Below are positions 1-5,808 of a stretch of 5,808 nucleotides of DNA, one piece after another. The position numbers were made by a program, and so were the translations under genes. Every line of letters begins with the position of its first letter. Position 1 is the first letter of the stretch. The notes under the pieces were generated by a model. The model searched no databases. It saw only the letters and a program-made list of their open reading frames with translations, and was not told the DNA's origin. This DNA comes from an uncultured Prevotella sp. Its GTDB lineage: Bacteria > Bacteroidota > Bacteroidia > Bacteroidales > Bacteroidaceae. The stretch covers positions 1 through 5,808 of the forward strand of contig URJQ01000138.1 of assembly GCA_900548195.1 (NCBI GenBank), in the 5' to 3' direction.

Positions 1-104
1 ACAACAAGACAACAAAACAACAAGACAACAAGACAACAAAACAACAAGACAACAAGACAACAAAACAACAAGACAACAAAACAACTAAACAACAAACCAA
101 CAAT
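1..104 (+). repeat. Tandem 8-bp repeat array (ACAACAAR)
   Basis: Thirteen consecutive 8-bp units fill this stretch. Ten units (1-80) are ACAACAAG or ACAACAAA exactly, followed by ACAACTAA, ACAACAAA and CCAACAAT. The array ends at base 104 and the ATG of the next gene begins at 105. The order of G- and A-ending units shows a 24-bp super-repeat (G,G,A): 17-40 and 41-64 are identical, which suggests growth by 24-bp steps. The + strand has only two T residues in 104 bases (86 and 104). The array may continue upstream of the window. It could be the 5' untranslated leader of the J-domain gene or the downstream end of an intergenic repeat belonging to the preceding gene. Its function is unknown. Confidence 0.95.
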
Positions 105-914
105 ATGGCAATAGCAAAATGGATAGGCGCCTTTCTCGGCGGATTAAATGGTGGAATAATAGGTGCTCTGGCAGGATATGCCTTGGGAGCACTGCTGGAT
201 AAATTCGTAGGCGGGTCATCATCTGATGAACAAGGCAACGCTGATTATAGGTCGTCTGCTGACCGAGGCAGCTCCTATTACACATCGCAAGAGGCACAAA
301 TGGAGGGAGCACGCAATGGATTCCTCTTCTCGCTGCTCGTCCTATCAGCCCATGTCATACAGGCTGACGGAAAGATAATGCACTCGGAAATGAATTATCT
401 CCGTGCTTTCCTGCGCCGTAGTTTTGGCGAAATAGCTGTCAAGCAGGGCGAAAGTATCATTCTTCGCCTCTTCGAATACCGCAAATCCCACGGTGACAGA
501 GTATGGGAATCACAGATGCAGGAGGCATGCCGACAGATGCGCGACGTGATGCCAGAGGAGCATAGGCTCCAGCTCTTGGCTTTCCTTTGCGAAATAGCAA
601 AGGCTGATGGCATCGTACATCCGGCAGAAGTGGAAGCCATTTATGCAATCTGTAATTCCTTGGGCTTCAGTGCCACTATCGTAGATCAGTTTCTTTCCCT
701 CGGAGGCTCCTCCATCGAGGACGCTTACAAAGTGCTGGGCATCTCGCCATCTGCCACGGATGAGGAGGTGCGCCGTGCTTATCGTGACCTTGTGCGCAAG
801 AATCATCCCGACCGTGTGGCTACACTCGGCGATGATGTCCGCGAAGCAGCAAAGAAGAAGATGCAGGAAATCAACGAGGCTAAGGAGCGTATATATAAGG
901 AACGCGGGATGTAA
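105..914 (+). CDS. djlA: DjlA-like membrane-anchored TerB/J-domain co-chaperone
   Basis: This 269-residue protein has the layout of the DjlA family. Residues about 6-36 are a glycine/alanine-rich hydrophobic segment, likely one membrane anchor, followed by a Ser/Gly/Asp-rich linker to about residue 65. Residues about 70-200 form an all-helical TerB-like domain with two acidic ADG motifs (87-89 and 167-169). Residues about 205-269 are a C-terminal J-domain with the HPD signature at 234-236, preceded by a helix II with the pattern EEVRRAYRDLVRKN. Known J-domains use HPD to stimulate Hsp70/DnaK ATPase; E. coli DjlA is of nearly equal length (from memory, 271 residues) and is held in the inner membrane with its J-domain in the cytoplasm. 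The ATG at 105 is preferred because it gives the complete membrane segment. No Shine-Dalgarno precedes it; the leader is the octamer array. The frame stays open back to the window edge but has no usual start codon there. The DjlA-like assignment is strong; equivalence to enterobacterial DjlA is inference. It may also be annotated as a TerB-family tellurite-resistance protein, but nothing here shows a tellurite role. Confidence 0.9.
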   Translation: MAIAKWIGAFLGGLNGGIIGALAGYALGALLDKFVGGSSSDEQGNADYRSSADRGSSYYTSQEAQMEGARNGFLFSLLVLSAHVIQADGKIMHSEMNYLRAFLRRSFGEIAVKQGESIILRLFEYRKSHGDRVWESQMQEACRQMRDVMPEEHRLQLLAFLCEIAKADGIVHPAEVEAIYAICNSLGFSATIVDQFLSLGGSSIEDAYKVLGISPSATDEEVRRAYRDLVRKNHPDRVATLGDDVREAAKKKMQEINEAKERIYKERGM

Positions 915-1149
915 CCCATCCTTTCGCCTTGCCGCCACCCTCTTTTCGCCACTGTTTCTGTAGCGTCTCAGGCAGTTTCCAAGTGCTCATCCTTTTCTTT
1001 TCTCCCTGTGCGAGTTGCGCCCTTTCTTTTGTTAATTATAGTTAATCAGAAGGTAAATATAAGCATATTTTAAGATTTTGTGTCTTTTTGTCTATATTTT
1101 TTTAATACCTTTGTGACCAATAACTAAAACTAAATACAAAGAAAAACTT
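915..1149 (+). other. Intergenic region upstream of the susC-like gene
   Basis: These 235 bp contain no supported gene. The first part (about 915-1030) is pyrimidine-rich on the + strand and has no strong terminator hairpin. The second part (about 1031-1110) turns sharply AT-rich and carries a 10-bp-spaced GTTAAT direct repeat (1031-1036 and 1041-1046), a small inverted repeat AAATAT-AAGC-ATATTT (1055-1070), T-runs and the promoter. The switch in composition marks the start of the regulatory region of the following operon. Confidence 0.7.
1087..1113 (+). promoter_or_regulatory. Bacteroidota-type promoter of the susC-susD operon
   Basis: TACCTTTG at 1106-1113 is an exact match to the TAnnTTTG -7 element used by the primary sigma factor of Bacteroides and relatives. 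The nearest TTTG candidates for the -33 element are 1087-1090 (15-bp spacer) and 1077-1080 (25-bp spacer); neither has the usual spacing of about 19-21 bp. The -7 call is therefore firm and the -33 call is weak, which could mean help from an activator. Transcription would start near 1118-1122 and leave a short A-rich leader of about 30 nt before the ATG at 1150. No Shine-Dalgarno sequence is visible, as is usual in this phylum. Confidence 0.65.
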
Positions 1150-3849
1150 ATGGAAAAGAGTAGTAAACCTGTTTCGTTATTATTATTGGCGCTCTTTTGC
1201 AGTTCTATGACCCATGCACAACAGCAGATTACTACAGGACTGAAAGACTCCATCGACAACAGAAACAGCCTTATCAAAATGGGGGGAAAGCATTCATCTA
1301 AAGCTGGTGTCAACAATGCCCTTGACGTATTGAGCGGTCAAGCTGCAGGCGTAAATGTTACATCTAACGGTCTCGACCGTATGGCTATGCTTAACAGTGT
1401 GCGAGTGCGAGGCACCACATCCATCATCGGAGGCAATGATCCTTTGGTGCTTATCGATGGTGTCACCTCCGACGTATTAACCCTCTCCACCATCTATCCT
1501 GCTGACATCGAGAGCTTCAGGATTCTGAAGAATGCAGCAGAGACAGCCATGTATGGTTCGAGAGGCGCTTCGGGAGTCATTGAGGTAAAGACCAAGAAAG
1601 GCACCGGACGCGGATTCCAAATCTCATACGAGGGAAACATCGGATTCGAGCAGATGTATAAGCACCTCGATATGCTCGATGCTGACGGATACCTTGCCAC
1701 TGCTAAGGCTTTGGGTCTGTACTGCAATAATGGTGGTTACAACACTGATTTCTATAAGGTAATCACACGCACAGGATTGGTAAACAATCATTATCTCGCT
1801 TTCAGTGGAGGAACACCACAATCTAATTACCGTGCTTCGTTCGGTCTGATGGACCACAACACAATCATCAAGAATATGGACTACGGAAATTTCGTAGCCA
1901 AGATTGACGTCACTCAGAAAGCATTCAATGACAGACTTACTGGAGATTTCGGTGTCTTTGGTTCCTCTTTTAGAAACCATGATATCTACGACACACAAAT
2001 GCTTTTCTATTCTGCTGCCTGTCAAAACCCTACTTTCCCTGCCGGTACGGATGCCAATGGCAACTGGAACAAGAACGAGGTGGCGACTCATATCAATCCG
2101 CCAGGCGCTGTGCTGCATGAGAAAAACGACTCTAAAGACCTTAATTTTGATGCCCACATCAAGCTCAACTACGACTTGTCGCCTGAATGGAGCATCTCCA
2201 CTTTCGGATCATATCTCTATGGTTCGAATGAGGTATCACAGTTTTGCCCTACATGGGTATGGGCGCAAGGCAATGTATATCGTGGGGAATTCAAGAAAGA
2301 AGAATGGCTGGGCAATGTCTCTATCGACTTCAATAAAGAGATAGGCATACATAAGGTCTCTGCTACCGCAAGCACCGAATACCGCAAACTCAGAAAGACG
2401 GCTTTCTGGATAACGGCAAAAGGAATACCTACCAATGGATTCAACTACGATAATATCGGAGCCACTGCCGCACGTCCTTACGGAGGCACAGAGAGCACAT
2501 TCGAGGATCAGTCGTTGGCATCCGTCATGGGAAGCGTCACTTACACTCTGATGGACAGATACTCCTTGTCATTCAATGCCCGTGGCGACGGTTCATCAAT
2601 GGTGGGCGATGACAACACCTGGGGATTCTTCCCTTCCATCTCCTTCGACTGGGATGCGAAGAAGGAGAGCTTCCTTGCTGATTCAAAGACTATCTCGCTC
2701 CTCAAGCTGCGCACGGGAATCGGACAGGCTGGCAATCTCGGTGGCATTTCTGCTTACACCACCATGAACACAGTAAGGCAGACTGGCATCGTGCCAGTCA
2801 AGAGTTCGCCTACTGTGACTCTCGGGATGGTGAGAAATAATAATCCTGACCTGAAATGGGAAACTAAGACTACATTCAATATCGGAGCAGACATGGGCTT
2901 CTTCGACAATAGACTCATGCTGACGGCAGAATATTATTACTCTAAGACCACCGATATGCTCTATGCTTACGAGGTTCCTGTACCGCCTTTCGTATTCAAT
3001 ACTTTGCTTGCCAATATAGGTTCGATGTCAAACCAAGGTCTCGAATTGGGATTCTCCGGACAGCCGATAAGCAAGAAGGATATGGAACTCAACATCAATA
3101 TGAACCTCTCATTCCAAACCAACAAACTGATTTCTCTCAGTGGCAACTATAAGGGAATGAATATGTCTGCCGCAAACATCACTGCCATCGGCGCTCTGGA
3201 CGGTGCCGGACAGAATGGTGGCGACAATAATGTGGTCTATCAGATTGTAGGACAGCCGCTTGGAGTATTCTATGTGCCTCACTGCAAGGGACTGGTAAAG
3301 AATGAAAATGGCAGTTATAGATACGACATTGAGGACCTCGACCATAATGGAGAGATAGACCTCAGCGACGGAGGCGACAGATACATTGCAGGACAGGCTA
3401 CGCCAAAGGTGACACTCGGTTCGAATATCAGTTTCAGATATAAAGACCTCTACGTGGCGTTGCAGATAAATGGTGCCTTCGGACATAAGATATTCAATGG
3501 CACCGGACTGGCTTACGACAACCTCTCCTGCTTCCCTGATTACAATGTGCTGAAGAGCGCACCTAAAAAGAATATCATGGACCAGAGAGTGTCCGACTAT
3601 TGGCTGGAAAAGGGCGACTATATCAATTTTGAGCATCTCACCATCGGATACAATGTTCCTTTGAAGAGCAATCTGATACGCTCTCTTCGTGTCTCATGCA
3701 ATGTCAGCAACCTTGGCACTATCACTGGTTACAGCGGTCAGACTCCTATGATAAATAGCTATGTGGTCAATAGTACTATGGGCATTGACGACAAGCGAAA
3801 CTACCCTCTGTATCGAACTTATTCTCTTGGTTTGAGCGTACAATTCTAA
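1150..3849 (+). CDS. SusC/RagA-family TonB-linked outer-membrane transporter, short form
   Basis: This 899-residue protein is an outer-membrane TonB-dependent importer. Residues 1-23 are a signal peptide with likely cleavage after THA. The plug domain covers about 54-151 and ends in the family signature GSRGASGV followed by TKKG (136-151). The rest is a 22-strand-type barrel with SusC hallmarks: WGFFPS (491-496), NPDLKWE (565-571), the stretch around 745-780 resembling the usual 'GNPNPK...Y' segment, and a terminal Phe (SVQF). Residues 731-740 have a calcium-loop-like DxDxNGxIDxxD pattern (here D-H-N-G-E-I-D-L-S-D) often seen at this place in SusC proteins. Canonical members are about 1000-1100 residues and start with a carboxypeptidase-regulatory-like domain and a DEVVVVGY-type TonB box. 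Here only about 30 residues separate the signal peptide from the plug, and neither element is recognisable. The start is firm because it gives the full signal peptide behind a promoter. The partner is the SusD-like lipoprotein 12 bp downstream. The substrate (glycan or peptide) cannot be deduced. Confidence 0.95.
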   Translation: MEKSSKPVSLLLLALFCSSMTHAQQQITTGLKDSIDNRNSLIKMGGKHSSKAGVNNALDVLSGQAAGVNVTSNGLDRMAMLNSVRVRGTTSIIGGNDPLVLIDGVTSDVLTLSTIYPADIESFRILKNAAETAMYGSRGASGVIEVKTKKGTGRGFQISYEGNIGFEQMYKHLDMLDADGYLATAKALGLYCNNGGYNTDFYKVITRTGLVNNHYLAFSGGTPQSNYRASFGLMDHNTIIKNMDYGNFVAKIDVTQKAFNDRLTGDFGVFGSSFRNHDIYDTQMLFYSAACQNPTFPAGTDANGNWNKNEVATHINPPGAVLHEKNDSKDLNFDAHIKLNYDLSPEWSISTFGSYLYGSNEVSQFCPTWVWAQGNVYRGEFKKEEWLGNVSIDFNKEIGIHKVSATASTEYRKLRKTAFWITAKGIPTNGFNYDNIGATAARPYGGTESTFEDQSLASVMGSVTYTLMDRYSLSFNARGDGSSMVGDDNTWGFFPSISFDWDAKKESFLADSKTISLLKLRTGIGQAGNLGGISAYTTMNTVRQTGIVPVKSSPTVTLGMVRNNNPDLKWETKTTFNIGADMGFFDNRLMLTAEYYYSKTTDMLYAYEVPVPPFVFNTLLANIGSMSNQGLELGFSGQPISKKDMELNINMNLSFQTNKLISLSGNYKGMNMSAANITAIGALDGAGQNGGDNNVVYQIVGQPLGVFYVPHCKGLVKNENGSYRYDIEDLDHNGEIDLSDGGDRYIAGQATPKVTLGSNISFRYKDLYVALQINGAFGHKIFNGTGLAYDNLSCFPDYNVLKSAPKKNIMDQRVSDYWLEKGDYINFEHLTIGYNVPLKSNLIRSLRVSCNVSNLGTITGYSGQTPMINSYVVNSTMGIDDKRNYPLYRTYSLGLSVQF

Positions 3850-3861
3850 TAACTGGAAATC

Positions 3862-5484
3862 ATGAAAAAGATAATATACTATATTTTAATCTTACCATTG
3901 ATACTATGTATCAGCGGATGCCTGGACGAGAATCCAAGAGACCAGCTCGATCAGGACGCCATCTACGACAATGCCAGCAATATATATAATAATGCTGTCG
4001 CTTCGCTATATAATTATTTCGGCGGACATCAAAACTCGGAAGGTCTGCAAGGCACCTGCAGAGGACTCTATGATTACAACACGCTGACCTCTGATGAGGC
4101 GATGATTCCTACAAGAGGTGGAGACTGGTATGATGGAGGATTATGGAAAAACCTGTATCAGCACAAATGGAGTGCTAATGACATATACCTATATGATATA
4201 TGGAAATATCTCTATAAGGTTATTATGCTCTCCAATAAGTCTTTGGCTGACATCGAAAGCCATAAGGGAGCACTCTCCTACGACCAATACAAATGCTTCA
4301 CTGCCGAGGTAAGGGCTATACGCGCATTATATTATTGGTATGCTATGGATATGTTTGGAAACATTCCTCTCGTCACTTCCTATAATGTAAAACTGGAACA
4401 AGTGGTGCAAAACAAGAGGAGTGAAGTGTTTCAGTTTATCGTCGATGAACTCCAGCAGGCAGCCCCTCTGCTTGCTGATGCACGCTCAAACAAGGCTGGC
4501 GACTACTATGGACGAATCACCCGACCTGTCGTACACTTCCTTCTCGCTAAGCTTGCACTGAATGCCGAAATCTATTCTGACGACAACTGGACCGATGGCA
4601 AGCAGATGGATGGACGCACCATCTTCTTTGACGTCAATGGAGTGAAGAAGAATGCTTGGGAGACTTGCATCTGGTATTGCGACCAACTGAATAGCGTGGG
4701 CTACACACTGGAGAGTGACTATGCTACAAACTTCGCCGTGCATAATGAAAACTCTGATGAGAATATCCTCACTATTCCTTTGGACAAAAACCTCTATCTC
4801 AATGAATATCATTATCTTTTCCGTTCACGCCACTATAAGCATGGCGAGGCTTACGGCGGTTCTTCCGAGAATGGCACCTGTGCCACCGTCTCTACTGTCA
4901 AGGCATTCGGTTACGGTACAAAGCATGTAGATACCCGATTCCATATCAATTTCTATGCAGACACAGTCTATGTAGATGGAAAGAAAGTGATGCTCGACAA
5001 TGGCAAACCTCTGGTATATATGCCTTTGGAATTAAAGCTCGACCTTTCCGACAGCCCATACAAGCAGACAGCTGGCGCAAGAGTGGGTAAATACGAGGTA
5101 GATCGCACCGCTTATTCCGATGGAAGGCAGGTGGACAATGACATCGTGCTCTTCAGATACGCTGACGCTCTGCTGATGAAGGCAGAGGCAAAGGTACGTA
5201 ACGGACAGGATGGTTCCAGAGAACTGAATGCCGTCAGAGAAAGGGTAGGGATGCCTTGGATAGAAGCCACTATGGACAATATCCTCAAAGAACGCCTCTT
5301 GGAACTCGTATGGGAGGGATGGAGAAGACAAGACCTCATACGCTTTGGACAATTCAATAAGGCATACGACCAGCGCACACCTGTCAAAGACGAAGAGACA
5401 CGCTTCACCATCGTGTTCCCAATACCACAGAAGAGCCTCGAACTCAACAAGAAACTGACCCAGAATCCAGGGTATGATTTCTGA
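3862..5484 (+). CDS. SusD/RagB-family surface nutrient-binding lipoprotein
   Basis: This 540-residue protein is the likely lid and substrate-capturing subunit of the SusC-like transporter encoded just upstream. It begins with a lipoprotein signal peptide whose lipobox ISGC places the lipidated cysteine at residue 20. The next residues (LDENP) put acidic side chains at +2 and +3, resembling the surface-export signal of Bacteroidota lipoproteins. The family N-terminal motif with TAEVRAIRAL and the FGNIPLVT segment lies at about 147-172, within the helical TPR-like scaffold. The C-terminal SusD motif is at 477-496 (ERLLELVWEGWRRQDLIRFG), and PIPQ at 520-523 leads into the terminal QNPGY (534-538). 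The length is normal and the protein appears complete. The gap after the tandem stop TAATAA of the preceding gene is only 12 bp, so co-transcription and translational coupling are likely. The start is chosen for the intact signal peptide. Binding specificity cannot be read from the sequence. Confidence 0.96.
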   Translation: MKKIIYYILILPLILCISGCLDENPRDQLDQDAIYDNASNIYNNAVASLYNYFGGHQNSEGLQGTCRGLYDYNTLTSDEAMIPTRGGDWYDGGLWKNLYQHKWSANDIYLYDIWKYLYKVIMLSNKSLADIESHKGALSYDQYKCFTAEVRAIRALYYWYAMDMFGNIPLVTSYNVKLEQVVQNKRSEVFQFIVDELQQAAPLLADARSNKAGDYYGRITRPVVHFLLAKLALNAEIYSDDNWTDGKQMDGRTIFFDVNGVKKNAWETCIWYCDQLNSVGYTLESDYATNFAVHNENSDENILTIPLDKNLYLNEYHYLFRSRHYKHGEAYGGSSENGTCATVSTVKAFGYGTKHVDTRFHINFYADTVYVDGKKVMLDNGKPLVYMPLELKLDLSDSPYKQTAGARVGKYEVDRTAYSDGRQVDNDIVLFRYADALLMKAEAKVRNGQDGSRELNAVRERVGMPWIEATMDNILKERLLELVWEGWRRQDLIRFGQFNKAYDQRTPVKDEETRFTIVFPIPQKSLELNKKLTQNPGYDF

Positions 5485-5490
5485 TGATTT

Positions 5491-5638
5491 GTTGTCTGGT
5501 CGTTTAGTGGTCTGCTTGTTGGTCGCCTGTAGAAATTATTTGTAGTTCGTCTATCAATAAAACAATAAAACAATAAAACAACCAAACAACCAAACAACCA
5601 GACAACCAGACAACCAAACAACCAAACAACCAGACAAC
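5491..5638 (+). repeat. Long imperfect inverted repeat enclosing the octamer array
   Basis: The left arm 5491-5522 begins with GTTGTCTG, the exact reverse complement of the last array motif CAGACAAC (5631-5638). Pairing is perfect over 10 bp (5491-5500 with 5629-5638). Without gaps it continues at about 25 of 32 positions, plus one G-U wobble, down to 5522 against 5607. In RNA the arms would close a large hairpin directly after the susD stop codon (5482-5484), with about 84 bases left in the loop. The left arm has diverged more than the right array. Because the array is low-complexity, several pairing registers are possible. Confidence 0.65.
5562..5638 (+). repeat. Tandem 8-bp repeat array (ACAACCAR / ACAATAAA)
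   Basis: Nine full octamers and a partial tenth run in strict 8-bp phase: two ACAATAAA units, then seven ACAACCAA or ACAACCAG units, then ACAAC. One more related unit, TCAATAAA, precedes at 5554-5561. The A/G-ending units come in pairs (AA, AA, AG, AG, AA, AA, AG). The consensus differs from the array at the left end of the window mainly at the sixth base (C instead of A), and both arrays have the same orientation. On the - strand the period of 8 bp gives a spurious repeating hydrophobic peptide. Confidence 0.93.
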
Positions 5639-5656
5639 TCTTCCTCCTATTTCTTT

Positions 5657-5690
5657 TAACCCCGAGACGTAATCTCGGGGTTACTTTCGT
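5657..5690 (+). terminator. Probable intrinsic terminator of the susC-susD operon
   Basis: An 11-bp perfect stem, TAACCCCGAGA at 5657-5667 with TCTCGGGGTTA at 5673-5683, closes a 5-base loop CGTAA. It is followed on the + strand by CTTTCGTT, a short and broken T-tract, so termination might be partial. The stem is the strongest GC-rich hairpin in the window and lies 172 bp after the susD stop codon. On the - strand the stem is followed by AAAAG, so it is not a good terminator in that direction. Confidence 0.65.
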
Positions 5691-5739
5691 TATGCTCGGT
5701 ATAGGCAAAAACAAGTAGTAAAATAAAGCCAAACAGATT

Positions 5740-5808
5740 ACATAGCTTTTACCTCCTAATAACTATGCTTTTACATCCTAAGAACATAGCTTTTACAAAA
5801 GCGCTCCA
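5740..5808. repeat. 22-bp direct repeat, cut by the window edge
   Basis: Two full units, 5740-5761 and 5762-5783, and the first 13 bases of a third (5784-5796) follow each other at exactly 22-bp spacing. The shared core is ACATAGCTTTTAC followed by a TCCTAA block; the second unit has CTATGC in place of CATAGC. The third unit leaves the pattern after TTTTAC and forms a small palindrome, GCTTTT-AC-AAAAGC (5789-5802). The repeat may continue past 5808. Two helical turns of spacing would fit repeated protein-binding sites, but no known site is recognised. Confidence 0.75.

Larger units (their letters stand above)
5485..5808 (+). other. Structured non-coding region after the susD-like gene
   Basis: No convincing gene is present in these 324 bp on either strand. 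In order, they hold a degenerate GTTGTCTG-type inverted arm (5491-5522), an AT-rich spacer, an octamer array (5562-5638), a pyrimidine-rich spacer, a GC-rich hairpin (5657-5683), and a 22-bp direct repeat (5740 to the window end). No start of a following gene is visible, so the operon may end here or continue beyond the window. Confidence 0.8.

Noticed and set aside
728..744. EF-hand-like loop in the SusC protein (numbers are residues) as a special calcium sensor
   Set aside because: A DxDxNGxID pattern at this place is common in the SusC/RagA family, so it is described in the gene entry and not treated as novel.
906..922. Small hairpin GGATG-TAACC-CATCC followed by TTT at the stop codon of the J-domain gene
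   Set aside because: The stem is only 5 bp (6 with a wobble) and the T-run is three bases, too weak to call a terminator.
510..938. A 142-codon frame on the - strand
   Set aside because: It is antisense to the J-domain gene, which has clear domain motifs; the frame is a shadow of its codon bias.
1281..1286. Run of six G as a phase-variation or frameshift site before the SusC plug
   Set aside because: The run is short, the frame is intact on both sides, and nothing indicates slippage.
1624..2157. A 177-codon frame on the - strand, and a similar one at 3109-3636
   Set aside because: Both lie antisense inside the SusC barrel sequence and show no recognisable domain.
5112..5732. A 206-codon frame on the - strand with a repeating LVVWLFGC-like peptide
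   Set aside because: It lies antisense to the end of the well-supported SusD gene and its repeat peptide is just the 8-bp array read in a stop-free frame. No start context or protein-like composition supports it.
5562..5808. CRISPR array
   Set aside because: The 8-bp and 22-bp units follow each other directly with no unique spacers, and no cas gene is present.

Overview
The window looks like a chromosomal segment of a Bacteroidota bacterium, most likely from the order Bacteroidales and possibly a Prevotella/Segatella relative. The reasons are a SusC/SusD pair, a TAnnTTTG-type -7 promoter element, A-rich leaders without Shine-Dalgarno sequences, and a SusD lipoprotein signal with acidic residues just after the lipid cysteine. 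The genus is inference; the phylum is well supported. All three genes lie on the + strand.

Layout: bases 1-104 are an almost T-free array of 8-bp units (ACAACAAR) ending directly at the start codon of a 269-residue DjlA-like membrane J-domain protein (105-914). A 235-bp pyrimidine-rich then AT-rich gap (915-1149) holds a promoter for a two-gene operon. The operon encodes a SusC/RagA-family TonB-linked outer-membrane transporter (1150-3849) and, 12 bp later, its SusD/RagB-family surface lipoprotein (3862-5484). The final 324 bp are non-coding but highly structured. They hold a degenerate GTTGTCTG-type arm, a second 8-bp array (ACAACCAR) that is its reverse-complement partner, a strong GC-rich hairpin, and a 22-bp direct repeat running to the window edge.

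How the genes work together: SusC and SusD normally form a lid-and-barrel importer for an oligosaccharide or peptide substrate, powered by TonB. No glycoside hydrolase, peptidase, sensor or sigma/anti-sigma gene is visible, so the substrate and regulator cannot be named. The DjlA-like gene is probably a separate unit, because a good promoter lies between it and susC.

The most notable points are the related octamer arrays at both ends of the window, the long imperfect inverted repeat formed by the right-hand array just after the susD stop codon, and an unusually short SusC with neither the usual N-terminal carboxypeptidase-regulatory-like domain nor a recognisable TonB box. I did not find a clearly new multi-gene system. 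The repeat architecture is the least explained part.
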